Of a stretch of 64,000 bases of DNA, positions 35,174 to 48,710 are shown one piece after another. This stretch comes from Salvelinus alpinus (lineage: Eukaryota; Chordata; Actinopteri; Salmoniformes; Salmonidae), in the NCBI RefSeq assembly GCF_045679555.1, contig NC_092092.1:9028104-9092103 (forward strand), read 5' to 3'. The translations under genes and the position numbers were made by a program. The number at the start of each line of letters is the position of its first letter. The stretch's first letter is position 1. Under the pieces are notes generated by a model that saw nothing but the letters and a program-made list of their open reading frames with translations, was not told where the DNA came from and ran no database searches.

Positions 35174-36683
35174 CTGAGAGAAAAACAGAGCCAGTTCACA
35201 TTCCACAGGAGACCACAACATAAGGTAGTCTGGGTACCAGTCTATTTAGTTAACATTCCACATCTGTCATTTGCCAAAGAGACTGGCCTCATCTATAGAA
35301 ATAAAATACATTACATTTCTGTGATCTCAACGATCAACACGTAGCTGGATTTCCAGCAGAGTTGCTCATTGGCTGTTGGAAAAAAACATGAATATTTTCT
35401 ATGACAACATGTGGAGCCTCAAATAGAATTTGAATTATAATATAGTCAAAAACAACATTTAGCTGTTAGCGAGGCACATTGTTGTATCAAAGCTAAGATG
35501 TTTTGCAGTTGGAATTGCAGTAATTATTTTGTTTGAGAATTTAGACGTGAGTTAACAACTTTGACGAGTGTTGGAGAGTCGACTCCAAAATAATCGGTTC
35601 CTCGACTCCTTGCCCGTCGACTCCCAATGTCAACTCCCATTTCTGGGTGTCAAGCTTCGATTCCGCTAGGAATCGGCATCTCGACTCCTAAGATTCAGTA
35701 TTTTTGCAACGGAGGAGACAGAGTTGGCTAGTTGTCATAGGCTACTTCCAAGAACACAAACTGTAGACTTTTATTGTCTAGACATGATGATGACATGAAA
35801 TATCTTCAGGCCTAGAATAAAACACAGCATGCAGTCATAAGAGCAGGGCTGTCACAACAAAAATATTATACTGGTCGACCGAGAGTTTGAGACCAAATCG
35901 ATTGGTCAAAAATGTTAAACGTGTATTTGATCGTATATATATATATACATATATATATATAAACACATCCTATGTGTTTTAATCAAATCAACTATATGCA
36001 CTGAGGTTGTCTGATGCTTTAAGCACATTGTTTTGATTCAATAATTAAAGACACACAAATGACTAGAGGGAGTACGACCGCAATTGATTTGATTGATTTC
36101 CTCTGCTGTTGTTGTGTTGCAACCATGGTGTTGTCATGTTGTGTTGTTACCATGGTGTTGTTTCTCTGATGAGAAAAGGGGACACAGTCTTCCAGCTGAT
36201 GTCAAAACTCAAGTCACACTGCATTATTTCTGCCTCATTCACCAATTCACATTTTTACTCCTGTGACCAAAGAAAGTAAATATTCCTCGATATTATAAAC
36301 AGACACAAGCTGCTAATAATAACAACACAAGCTAATCGGAAAACTTTGCTCTACTCATTCATAGCAGCTGCAGTACTGGTTGTTGTGTGAGTGGAAGTAA
36401 GGAGAACACGTTTTGAAATCACAGTATCAACTTTGCTGTGCGTTGGAGGTTTCTATTTACAGTCTATGGCTCCAGGAAACTGTTGCTGACACGGTGATCT
36501 GAGCTATCTGATTGGCCAGCGGTAAGCCTGTAGGTCCACTTTATTTGCTCTCTGGGCCTGCCGGTTATACTGAGATCTACCTTAAGACCCTGTAATCAAG
36601 GCGTATGCTCACGTCAAATGTTTAAAGAATGTCACAAATGTTCAATTGTATCATGTTTTTCAAATAAAATGTAATGAATTTAA
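35174..36683. other. Intergenic or intronic, repeats and microsatellite
   Basis: 35575-35700 has a fold-back rich in 'tcgactcc/ggagtcga'. 35935-35962 is an AT microsatellite. 35870-35930 and 36060-36180 look like interspersed repeat. No upstream abca5-like exon (Walker A) was found. Confidence 0.4.
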
Positions 36684-37280
36684 TCAAAAGTCATTCAAAA
36701 GTCTAACCACCCTGAGATCAGGATTAGGAAAAGGTCCGGAGACGTTCAGGGGTGTAAATGAGTTATCATCAGCCCTTTCAAAGGGGGGAGGGGTTGCTAG
36801 AACATCTTTAGGGGTGCTGTAGCTCTTTGAAGGGTTTTGTTTTAAAGTTTGAATCTGTTGACGAAGCTTATAGTTTGGTAGACCTGAGAGTGGAATGTTG
36901 AGGATTGCCAGGGCTTTAAGAAACTGACCCCACCCAGGAGGTTTTCTGTCATCAGCAACCTTGTGGGCTGCTGTTGTACTTCTAAGCAAGTCCATCATAT
37001 GAAAACCCTTGACAACATCCCCCTGAAAGATAAACTCTCCTTTGTCATTCCAAGTAGCGGCCCCCTTTGAGTCTTTTATCTTGTTCATAATGTATCTAAC
37101 ATTTTTCCGGTTACGTGCCGGAACATGTGTCAACATGTCATGCATAACATTATCTTCAACATGCATGTGATCTTCAACCGGTAAGATCACCGGTCCCGGC
37201 ATTACAGGGGCTTGGCTCTCTCTAGGCGCGTCATCTTTTAAAGGGTCCGGTGGGGAAGCGTTAAATGGTTGGTCTCTCAC
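36684..37280 (-). pseudogene. Maverick/adintovirus-like ORF, 198 codons
   Basis: Intact frame with no recognised domain, containing 'KPPGWGQFLKALAILNIPL' and a charged N-terminal half with 'RNRKNVRYIMNKIKDSKG'. It overlaps the end of the upstream ORF by 20 bases. The order and overlap with the packaging ATPase suggest a late viral gene, but no function can be named. It belongs to an old integrated copy with broken neighbours. Confidence 0.45.
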
Positions 37281-37491
37281 CTTGTTTTACCAAGGCCAAA
37301 TACCTTTGCAAGAGCTTTGTGTATTTCTGGACCTTATCATAGGGGTTCAACCCTTTTCTGTTCAAAATATCCTTCATGAACGTATCCAAATCATTTTCCG
37401 CTGTTTGTCTGATATTTTCAGGACCCTGTAATTGCTGTTTAAGTCTATCCAACTCTTGTTGAGGCACCAAGTACATTTTATTTGCCATCAC
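37261..37491 (-). pseudogene. Maverick/adintovirus-like small ORF, 76 codons
   Basis: Helical, charged product with 'YDKVQKYTKLLQRYLALV'. It overlaps both neighbours by 14 and 20 bases, a compact arrangement typical of virus-like DNA and unlike fish genes. Function unknown. Confidence 0.45.
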
Positions 37492-37834
37492 ACTCTGTGT
37501 TCAACCCCCACGTCTGGTAGCAATAAGGCTGGTGATGAAGGGCACGGCTATACTTAAAGGTAGAAGAAAACCCCCAGACTGTTGTATGCTGGCTTTTCTT
37601 TTGAAGACTGGCCCTTTTATTGGCAAAGAGTTTGATCGCGGTCTTTTGTCTCTTTAATTTTTTTAATTGGGTCAGGGTGAGTGGAATGTGGCCTTTGAGA
37701 AAATTCAAAGCAATCTCACCTAGGGATAATATGAGATCTGAAGAACAGTGACCCAAGATGGCCTTCCGTTCTTTAGGGGTAGCCCCAACTAGGGTTCTCA
37801 AGAGTTGTAGGTTTCTTTTTAAACGCAGAGACAT
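37478..37834 (-). pseudogene. Maverick/adintovirus-like basic ORF, 118 codons
   Basis: The first about 75 residues are Lys/Arg-rich and helical, with 'LKRNLQLLRTLVGATPKERK' and 'PLTLTQLKKLKRQKTAIKLF'. This type of small basic protein recurs beside the packaging ATPase in Maverick/adintovirus-like elements, as far as I recall. The C-terminal third looks frame-shifted. Confidence 0.45.
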
Positions 37835-37839
37835 ATCGG

Positions 37840-38345
37840 TTACTTTTTAGGAATGTAAACCGTCGGCCACTCCCACGGAAACAGTCCTGTTCGGAGCCTC
37901 AGGTGTTCTGGAGTATTTGATTTTAAATCCACGATTAAATAAGAAAATGGCGCTTTGGTAGCGTCCTCATAGCTTTCCATAAAGTAGGATTTCCTTCCAG
38001 GGTACATCTGCTGAGCTAGAGTGTTTATTTGTAGTTTGTCTCTAGGGTTTTTGAACAAAACCATGTAATTGGCGTTCAAACTAATGGTACGGCTATTTTT
38101 ACCTTGGTGAAACAGATTTTGTACCAAATAAAGCACGGACAGGTTTCGATGATGAGTATATTGTGTAAAAGCTCGGGCAATTTCAGGATGTTCGCTACAT
38201 GCAAATAGCATATTGTCCAAAACCAGCAGATTGTTTTTATGAGGAGGTCAGAGTTCATCATCAGACAGGGATGCGGGTATTCCTTCAACAAACTAGATGT
38301 CAACAGTCTGTAGAACCTTGTCTGATGCCTCTACTGTGAAGTGGG
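37840..38345 (-). pseudogene. Maverick/adintovirus-like DNA-packaging ATPase fragment
   Basis: The C-terminal part of an FtsK/HerA-type (A32-like) packaging ATPase. The intact piece covers 38220-37840 with 'THHRNLSVLYLVQNLFHQG' and 'SLNANYMVLFKNPRDKLQI'. The Walker B region (hydrophobic stretch then LDN) lies just upstream in the same frame. In-frame stops near 38250 and 38285 and loss of the P-loop end show the copy is dead. It is an endogenous viral or Polinton relic. Confidence 0.65.
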
Positions 38346-38374
38346 GCCGAAAGAGACAGGAATGAGTCAGGTCT

Positions 38375-39415
38375 GCCATGACCTGCCCATGCTCTTACCA
38401 TGCGCGTCTACATGAGAGCGAGCTCTGTTCCATCGCACATCTTGAAGTCAATGGAATTCTCCGGTTGGAACGTTATTGAATATTTATGTTAAAACATTCT
38501 AAAGATTGATTCAATACATCGTTTGACATGTTTCTACGGACTGTTACGGAACCTTTTGACATTTCGTCTACTTTTAGTGAACGCGCTTCCTGACTTTGGA
38601 TTTGTTTACCAAACACGCTAACAAAAATAGCTATTTGGACATAAATGATGGACATTACCGAACAAAACAAACATTTCTTGTGGGAGTGCATTCCGACGAA
38701 GATCAGCAAAGGTAAGTGAAGATTTATAATACTATTTATGAGTTTTGTTGACTGCACAATTTGGCGGGTAACTGTATGGCTTCCTTTTGTGGCTGAACGC
38801 TGTTCTCAGATGATTGAATATCGTGCTTTTGCCGTAAAGCTTTTTTAAATCTGACACAGCGGTTGCATTAAGAACAAGTGTATCTTTAATTCTATGTAAA
38901 ACATGTATCTTTCATCAAAGTTTATGATGAGTATTTATGTTATTTGACGTGGCTCTCTGCAATTTCTCCGGATATTTTGTAGGTATTTCTGAACATGGCG
39001 TCAATGTAAACTGAGGTTTTTGTATATAAATATGAACTTTATCGAACAAAACATATATGTATTGTGTAACATGAAGTCTTATGAGTGTCATCTGATGAAG
39101 ATCATCAAAAGTTAGTGATTAATTTTATCTCTATTTCTGCTTTTTCTGACTCCTGTCTTTGGCTGGAAAAATGGCTGTGTTTTTCTGTGATTTTGCGGTG
39201 ACCTAACATAATCGTTTGTGGTGCTATCACTGTAAAGCCTATTTGAAATCGGACACTTTGGTGGGATTAACAACAAGATTACCTTTAAAATGGTATAAGA
39301 TACTTGTATGTTTGAGGAATTTTAATTATGAGATTTCTGTTGTTTGAATTTGGCGCCCTGCACTTTCATTGGCTGTTGTCATATCATCCCGTTAACGGGA
39401 TTGCAGCCATAAGAC
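38375..39415 (-). mobile_element. Unclassified salmonid repeat, inverted partner of 34113-34978
   Basis: Reverse-oriented copy of the same repeat, ending ..catcccgttaacgggattgcagcc. Moderately diverged. The two copies could pair across 3.4 kb. Confidence 0.65.
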
Positions 39416-39494
39416 GTTTTATAGGAGTTTGTGAAACCATTCAGTCATGGATGTATGTAAACATATTTAATACGTATTGCTTGTTACAGAAGAC

Positions 39495-41000
39495 TACTGT
39501 TCAAATCAAATTTTATTTGTCACATACACATGGTTAGCAGATGTTAATGTGAGTGTAGCGAAATGCTTGTGCTTCTAGTTCTGACAATGCAGTAATAACC
39601 AACAAGTAATCTAACCTAACAATTCCACAACTACTACCTTATACACACAAGTGTAAAGGGATAAAGAATATGTACATAAAGATATATGAATGAGAGATGG
39701 TACAGAACGGCATAGGCAAGATGCAGTAGATGGTATAGAGTACAGTCTATACATATGAGATGAGTAATGTAGGGTATGTAAACATAAAGTGGCATAGTTT
39801 AAAGTGGCTAGTGATACATGTATTACATAAAGATGGCAAGATGCAGACGACACACAATTAATCTTCTCCTTTCCCCCTTCTGATAACCAGGTGGCAAATC
39901 GCATCTCTGCATGTCTGGCAGACATATCAGTGTGGATGACGGATCACCACCTCAAGCTGAACCTCGGCAAGACGGAGCTGCTCTTCCTCCCGGGGAAGGA
40001 CTGCCCGTTCCATGATCTCGCCATCACGGTTGACAACTCCATTGTGTCCTCCTCCCAGAGTGCTAAGAACCTTGGCGTGATCCTGGACAACACCCTGTCG
40101 TTCTCAACTAACATCAAGGCGGTGACCCGTTCCTGTAGGTTCATGCTCTACAACATTCGCAGAGTACGACCCTGCCTCACACAGGAAGCGGCGCAGGTCC
40201 TAATCCAGGCACTTGTCATCTCCCATCTGGATTACTGCAACTCGCTGTTGGCTGGGCTCCCTGCCTGTGTTAAACCCCTACAACTCATCCAGAACGCCGC
40301 AGCCCGTCTGGTGTTCAACCTTCCCAAGTTCTCTCACGTCACCCCGCTCCTCCGCTCTCTCCACTGGCTTCCAGTTGAAGCTCGCATCCGCTACAAGACC
40401 ATGGTGCTTGCCTACGGAGCTGTGAGGGGAACGGCACCTCCGTACCTTCAGGCTCTGATCAGGCCGTACACCCAAACAAGGGCACTGCGTTCATCCACCT
40501 CTGGCCTGCTCGCCTCCCTACCTCTGAGGAAGTACAGCTCCCGCTCAGCCCAGTCAAAACTGTTCGCTGCTCTGGCACCCCAATGGTGGAACAAACTCCC
40601 CCACGACGCCAGGTCAGCGGAGTCAATCACCACCTTCCGGAAACACCTGAAACACCACCTCTTTAAGGAATACCTAGGATAGGATAAAGTAATCCTTCTA
40701 ACCCCCCTCCCCCCTTAAAAGAGTTAGATGCGCTATTGTAAAGTGGTTGTTCCACTGGATATCATAAGGTGAATGCACCAACTTGTAAGTCGCTCTGGAT
40801 AAGAGCGTCTGCTAAATGACTTAAATGTAAATGTAAGATGCAGTGGATGATAACAGTACAGTATATACATATACATATGAGATGAGTAATGTAGGGTATT
40901 GTTGTATATTGAATAGCCATTCATCCCTGTTACACCTTGATGAGATGGTTTTCTATGTCTGTACATGTTTATAATCTACATAGTGTGAATAGTGGTTTCC
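39495..41000 (-). mobile_element. LINE 3' UTR (minus), split by a younger LINE
   Basis: 39495-39846 and 40836 to about 40960 are the reversed tail of the LINE family at 56690-59193 (aatcaaattttatttgtcac ... gagatgagtaatgtagggta). The part 39847-40835 is inserted. Confidence 0.7.
39847..40835 (+). mobile_element. L2-like LINE copy, 5'-truncated at the RT active site, intact C-terminal frame
   Basis: The open frame from the ADDTQL box (39847) to the stop at 40682 encodes the C-terminal half of ORF2, with 'LKLNLGKTELLFLPG', 'LVISHLDYCNSLLAGLP' and 'LRSLHWLPVEARIRYKTMVL'. The 3' tail is gtcgctctggataagagcg with (ATGTAA)n. It is flanked by agatgcag at both ends (39839-39846 and 40836-40843), a target-site duplication. 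Good ORF preservation indicates a young copy. Confidence 0.85.
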
Positions 41001-41956
41001 TTAAAGTTAAAAAGTTATTACCCCCCTAAACCTGAATCTGAAATTACCTTTTATGATCTTTCATTATGCAAACACTTGTTTACTGGATTATATTTCTCAT
41101 TAAGAATAATGTTTTAATTCTATATGGGTCATGCTTTGCTTTGGCCATGTGTTCTCTTATGGGTCAATGATTTTAATTACAATATAGTAATTATGTTTTC
41201 GGCTCAATTACTTAGAAGGGCTTGTGGTTCCACCCCTCCCGTGTGTTCCCAGGTACATATTTGGGAGCCCATATACATTCATGATGTAAGGCTTACTAGT
41301 TATGGCAAATGTTAGGAAGACCTGTTGGTTGTAACAAAAACAAAACAAAAAAATTAATAAAAAAAACAGCAAAGTTTTATACTTTAACCCCATCTTTTCA
41401 CATACGTTTTATTTGGGTCTTTTTCATTTACCCTGTTGCTTGGCTCCAGCCATTGGAAGCTCGGTGCATGTACAAAGAAAAATAAAATCAATTCAACCAT
41501 TGATGGATGGTGACGAAAATAATGACATTGCAAGTAGTCATGTTAAGGTTTTATTGGTGGCGTTTTATGGGTTTGCATGTGGCTGTGCATTATATGATGC
41601 CCGAATAGGGAAGAGGATCTGATCAAGCCTATTGGTATTCTTGATCAATTCTTGATCCATAAAGACACACCTGTTATGGGGTTAATTCCACATCCGTTTG
41701 CATGGCTTGGTAGTGTATTATTAGCATGGTATGAGACGAGATAAATAATACAATTTAAGCAAAGTATAAAATAAACAGTATTATCCTAAATTGAGAGATG
41801 AATAAAAAAAAAAAGTGTTGTCACATCAACATCAAAATCTTTCAGAATGTACCTGTTTTCAGTATAGAATGACATGTATACAGATTATATTACAACTTTT
41901 TGTGTTTTGTCTTAGTGATTGTTCTTTAGTAAATAGGAAACTCATCAGTGTGTTGG
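41001..41956. other. Intergenic, no gene seen
   Basis: AT-rich unique-looking DNA. The ORFs are short and show no recognisable domain. Confidence 0.4.
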
Positions 41957-42358
41957 TGTCACGTTCTGAGCTTAGTTCCTTTTTTATGTATTTTTTTTAG
42001 TTTGGTCAGGGCGTGAGTTGGGGTGGGCATTCTATGTTGTTTTTCTATGTTTTGTTCTATGGTTAATTTTCTATGTGTTTGGCCTAGTATGGTTCCCAAT
42101 CAGAGGCAGATGTCAGTCGTTGTCTCTGATTGGGAGCCATATTTAGGTAGCCTGTTTTTCATTGGTTTTTGTGGGTGGTTGTTTCCTGTGTCTGTGTTTG
42201 CACCATACGGGACTGTTTCGATTTTCGTTTGTTCATTCACTTTGTTATTTTGTAGTTTTGTAGTGTTCAGTTTTAAACTATTAAAATGGACACTTACCAC
42301 GCTGCACATTGGTCCGATATCTCTTACTCCTCGTCAGAAGAAGAGGAAAGTCGTTACA
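41957..42358 (+). mobile_element. Solo LTR (TGTCACGTTCTGAG family)
   Basis: Starts TGTCACGTTCTGAG and ends ..GTCGTTACA. It is flanked by the 5-base target duplication gttgg (41952-41956 and 42359-42363). Near its end it carries an ATG frame with WSD and EEEE motifs like the LTR at 18069-18467. Confidence 0.9.
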
Positions 42359-42363
42359 GTTGG

Positions 42364-43387
42364 ACTGAGAAACATTAATTAGATAGTTGTTTTATGTTTG
42401 TGAAATCTTGAAATGTACACAATGAGAAGTGATATTGTAACAACAGTTTTAAATGGGTAATTGTATCAAATATATATCATTGTATGTTTGAATTAGAGCT
42501 CATTTAAAATGTTTTCATCACAGCCTGGTAAACACATTCTTGTAAATTGGCGCTACTGTACGTGATTATATGGGGCTGCTGTACAGATTTGAGCACTTGA
42601 CAAGACGTTGACATTTCTGGGTATGTCTCGCCTGTAACATAATAATAATAATAAAGATTATGATAATAATAATGTTATATTATTTTTTATAATATTACAA
42701 ATCTGTCCATCAAACAAATGTATTTCTTAAAACCCCTTTTTGTATCTTCAATAACAGCTAATGTTGGATGACCCATATCAATTATTCCCGGTAGCATCTG
42801 GGAATCCTATAGACGTTTTAAATAATATTAAAATATATACATTTTAACTTAAAAAATACGTACAATTGACATAAAGACATATCGGAAAATTCGATGTCCT
42901 CTGGCTTTGTAGATTCTGCATGGTTTGTATAGCGATCGTTGGAGAGACATTGTTTTAATATATTCTATCAAAAAATGTATAACTAATAAAAAAATGTATA
43001 ACTGGTCATACCGTATCCATAGAGAGCATGCAAAACTCATCATAAACTTTGCTAAAAAATATATGTTGTACAGCAAATGAAAGATATACTGGTTCTTAAT
43101 GCAACCGTTGTGTTAGATTTAAAAAAATTACTTTAGTACAAAGTACAGCATGCAATATTCTGAGACAGCACCCAGCCATTCTCCGCCATGTTGGAGCCAA
43201 CATATTACCGCACAGTACTACACTTTAATACCCTTTAGATGCTTATATTTGTTGTAGGAAAGACTGTATTCATATAAAATAAGAGCTTTTGATTATTTTG
43301 GAAGATTCTCTAGGTGTGTTTGACTGATTCCTCCATCCTCGGGAAATAACACCTTTTGTTTTTGGAGAACCTATGTGCAAATGACCC
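42364..43387. other. Intergenic with a diverged repeat copy
   Basis: AAT microsatellite at 42640-42680. 43010-43215 resembles the repeat at 34113-34978 (tcttaatgcaaccgttgtgt, ccgccatgttggag) but is clearly older. No gene seen. Confidence 0.4.
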
Positions 43388-44138
43388 CTAGTGTTTAAAA
43401 CAATGTTTAGAAGGGTCAGGGTCTGCCCGGTTCAGACAGTGTCTCTTCCCCGCAAGATATCCCGCTCCAGCCAGGTTCCGTATGTTTTCTTTCCCTGGAT
43501 AGATCAAACGTCTTGCCTTTCGGCCCTGGGTCTGTCTTAAGGATAGAAGCACCCAGCGGCATAATTGTTCACGATGTTGGAAAAGATTTTCCAGCTGTTT
43601 CATCATGTCCAGGAATGTGTGATAATCGCCCCACATAAAGCTAAAGACTGGCACAAAAAAAGCCTCCGTGCAGGCTTTTGAAAATACATACTGATTTGGT
43701 TGCATTGGAACTATCGAATTGAGCACAAACTAAAATTGTCACTTTGGAGTCTGGACAATACGCCAATGAAGAGATTCTTATGGCTTTCAAATCCTCTCGC
43801 CCGCAGACTTCCTCTTCCAGTGTGTACTCGGGCAGGGTTATTCCACTCAGGGCGTGTTCGATCTGGCATAGAGCCAGCCGTATCTTAAGCCATTCTCTCA
43901 TCCGCAGCGCAGGAGATTAACTCCCTGCTTTTGTTTGAAAAAGGGTGCTGTGGCCGCTGTTTGTGAAAATCTTCACAGTTGAATCGTCCGGTAGGAAAAT
44001 GTAACCCATATGACCGTCACTGATATCCAGCACTCCATTAAAACAATCAGGGACTTCCCAAAGAATGTCTTCGATGGTTTTGTCATTGTGTTCTTGACAC
44101 GAGGAACACAGTACACCTACAATTTGTCCTGGAGACAT
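43388..44138 (-). pseudogene. Unidentified compact ORF cluster, possibly virus-derived
   Basis: Three minus-strand frames follow each other without introns: 44138-43917 (73 codons, with 'GVLCSSCQEHNDKTIEDILW' and 'GYIFLPDDSTVKIF'), then 43901-43641 and 43726-43388. The last two read as one protein whose frame shifts near 43720. The composition is that of real protein, not repeat DNA. I do not recognise the family. Tight packing and lack of introns resemble the Maverick-like block at 36684-38345, but kinship is only a guess. Confidence 0.4.
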
Positions 44139-45092
44139 GTTTAATTTCCTCTTTTCTGTTCTGGGTTTATTTTAATTTCTTATTTATTGTTCTGGGGGTT
44201 TATCGAGGTCGCTTGTAGTGTTCACAGCGCTTACTTATACTGCGGCTGTCCAATACCCCCGGACATTACTGTTTTCATATACAACAGCCAGGCCCTAAGT
44301 TCACTACAACAGGGGGGGCATACACATTCCACAGTTCAACGAGGTCACTACACATCAATCATCATGACAGTGCATCTGTTTATGTTAAAGCTTAAAGCTA
44401 TCTGGTTAAATAAACACTCACTCGAGAGCGTGAGAACAGAAGGACAGGATGTACATATATGGGCATAAGCACTCACTCATACCGTGAGAACGGAAGGACA
44501 GGATGTACATATATGGGCGTAACCACGTGACCCATAAAATAGGTCATAAATCACTCGTTTGACGGATACCGTCTACTGTATTCTCTCTGTGGCATTTGAT
44601 ATAAATGTGAGGATGGTTCTTCTAGCCCACGAATTTGGACTTGGTTATGCAGATCTAAAGAAAATAAGCAAAATCTTAGCGATTCCTTCCTTGCGTCTCA
44701 GCTCATATTAGAGACATGAGAGGAGAATGACAGGTTAAAAAAAAGGGAGAGTGGCCCATTATTGACAGGTGACTTGCTGTGTCTAAATCATATTTATTTC
44801 CTTACTCCAGCAAATGTATTCAAAGTTAATAAAAGTAGAGTGATAGGAAAACATCACTTTACAATGAGACTGTCACATAGGCTTACATTGTCATAGGGCT
44901 GTAGCCTAATGTGATTAGTGAGAAATTAGCTTTACGTAAAGTAAATGCATGCTGATATGCTAATATTTCGTCCTGCAGTTATGTCTGTAATGTCGACAGA
45001 CATAATAAGTACTTTTTCCCCCCACTTTAGTTTCAGAGATGCAGAGAGGGCTACAGTCAATGGAGAGTGCTGCAAAGATAATTAGAAGAGCA
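44139..45092. other. Intergenic; short direct duplication
   Basis: A segment of roughly 55 bases (gtgagaac.gaaggacaggat gtacatatatgggc) occurs twice in tandem at 44429-44520. No gene found. Confidence 0.4.
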
Positions 45093-45680
45093 TAGGCAGA
45101 TATAGACCCAGACATAGCAGAGTTACTGAAGGAGGATGAGGATACAGATATAGACCCAGACATAGCAGAGTTACTGAAGGAGGATGAGGATACAGATATA
45201 GACCCAGACATAGCAGAGTTACTGAAGGAGGTTGAGGATGCAGATATAGACCCAGACATAGCAGAGTTGCTGAAGGAGGATGAGGATACAGATATAGACC
45301 CAGACATAGCAGAGTTACTGAAGGAGGATGAGGATACAGATATAGACCCAGACATAGCAGAGATGCTGAAGGAGGATGAGGATACAGATATAGACCCAGA
45401 CATAGCAGAGTTACTGAAGGAGGATGAGGATACAGATATAGACCCAGACATAGCAGAGTTACTGAAGGAGGTTGAGGATACAGATATAGACCCAGACATA
45501 GCAGAGTTACTGAAGGAGGATGAGGATACAGATATAGACCCAGACATAGCAGAGTTACTGAAGGAGGATGAGGGTACAGATATAGACCCAGACATAGCAG
45601 AGTTACTGAAGGAGGATGAGGGTACAGATATAGACCCAGACATAACAGAGACGCTGAAGGAGGATGATGATGTCATCATA
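45093..45680 (+). repeat. 48-bp coding minisatellite, right arm
   Basis: About twelve 48-base units encoding ELLKEDEDTDIDPDIA, with V/D, G/D and M/L variants. The frame is open for 157 codons from 45267. The left arm has about eight. Confidence 0.9.
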
Positions 45681-45852
45681 GACATTAATGTATCCTTCGA
45701 TGGCACAAGAGAGGATTCACTTCCAACTACGGGATAGGTGTGTGCATTGGTGCTGGTACCAGCGAGCCATAGAGAATTGTGAAAATTCACCCTGTCACCA
45801 GAACCTTGGAGGCCATACATTTTATTTAATAGAGGTTGCACAGAAAATGGTA

Positions 45853-47456
<1,604 letters not shown>

Positions 47457-47554
47457 TATCTGTATATTTGAGGATGTCAAATGATAACGTCCTCAAAAGA
47501 ATGTATCACGGAGGAACCCAGAATGCAAATGAATGTCTGAACTTTGTAATATGG

Positions 47555-48710
47555 TGTTATGAGAATTTCGTTATCAATGTTCATAAACTTCAATTAAGTT
47601 AATCTACTCAGTCTGCAACCCAGAGTTTGTAAGATTCTGGTTGAATGAAACAGACGAGAGTCCCAGCTTACAATAGTCAAAATGTTTATTCACGAGAGTA
47701 CTCTGAAGTCCATTATACAAAAACATCAATTTTATACTTGCTCCTTACTTACGCACATAGTTTCACACAAACAGTAGATATCCTATGCACATACATACAC
47801 ACAAACAGTAGGTGAGTTTTATCCTTCTCCATAGTTCTCACCACTGTGTATCACTACCCAGCCGACAGTTCCATTCCCCCGAGATTAGGGAAACCTTGAG
47901 AAGTACTCCCTGTTCTATCATAAGTTTCTCAGAGTTCTAGCCAGGTCGGTTCAAACACAGTTTAATTGTTCTCGGTATTTTCCTAGGCACACACACATAC
48001 ACACACATTTATCTCCCTCCCAGTCCAACCTAGTTGGACTTATGTTTAATACTTGAATTATTCCTTATACATGCTATATAACTACACTGCTCAAAAAAAT
48101 AAAGGGAACACTTAAACAACACAATGTAACTCCAAGTCAATCACACTTCTATGAAATCAAACTGTCCACTTAGGAAGCAACACTGATTGACAATAAATTT
48201 CACATACTGTTGTGCAAATGGAATAGACAAAAGGTGGAAATTATAGGCAATTAGCAAGACACCCCCAAAAAAGGAGTGATTCTGCAGGTGGTGACCACAG
48301 ACCACTTCTCAGTTCCTATGCTTCCTGGCTGATGTTTTGGTCACTTTTGAATGCTGGCGGTGCTCTCACTCTAGTGGTAGCATGAGACGGAGTCTACAAC
48401 CCACACAAGTGGCTCAGGTAGTGCAGTTCATCCAGGATGGCACATCAATGCGAGCTGTGGCAAAAAGGTTTGCTGTGTCTGTCAGCGTAGTGTCCAGAGC
48501 ATGGAGGCGCTACCAGGAGACAGGCCAGTACATCAGGAGACGTGGAGAAGGCCGTAGGAGGGCAACAACCCAGCAGCAGGACCGCTACCTCCGCCTTTGC
48601 GCAAGGAGGTGCACTGCCAGAGCCCTGCAAAATGACCTCCAGCAGGCCACAAATGTGCATAGGGTAGAATTATTTAATCAATATCTCTAAACATATAAAT
48701 TATTTTATCA
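47555..48710 (-). mobile_element. Solo LTR with nested Tc1 fragment, right arm only
   Basis: On the minus strand it begins TGATAAAAT and ends ..CTCATAACA, with target duplication tatgg (47550-47554 and 48711-48715). The left arm reads straight through this site (near 3830). The part 48085-48660 is foreign Tc1 sequence. Confidence 0.85.
48085..48660 (+). mobile_element. Tc1-like transposon 5' half nested in the LTR
   Basis: Terminal repeat 'cactgctcaaaaaaataaag ggaacac' follows TA at 48083-48084. The frame from 48337 gives a transposase HTH region ([20 protein letters not shown], '[17 protein letters not shown]'). It stops abruptly at 'ccacaaatgtgcat' with no right end. Confidence 0.8.
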
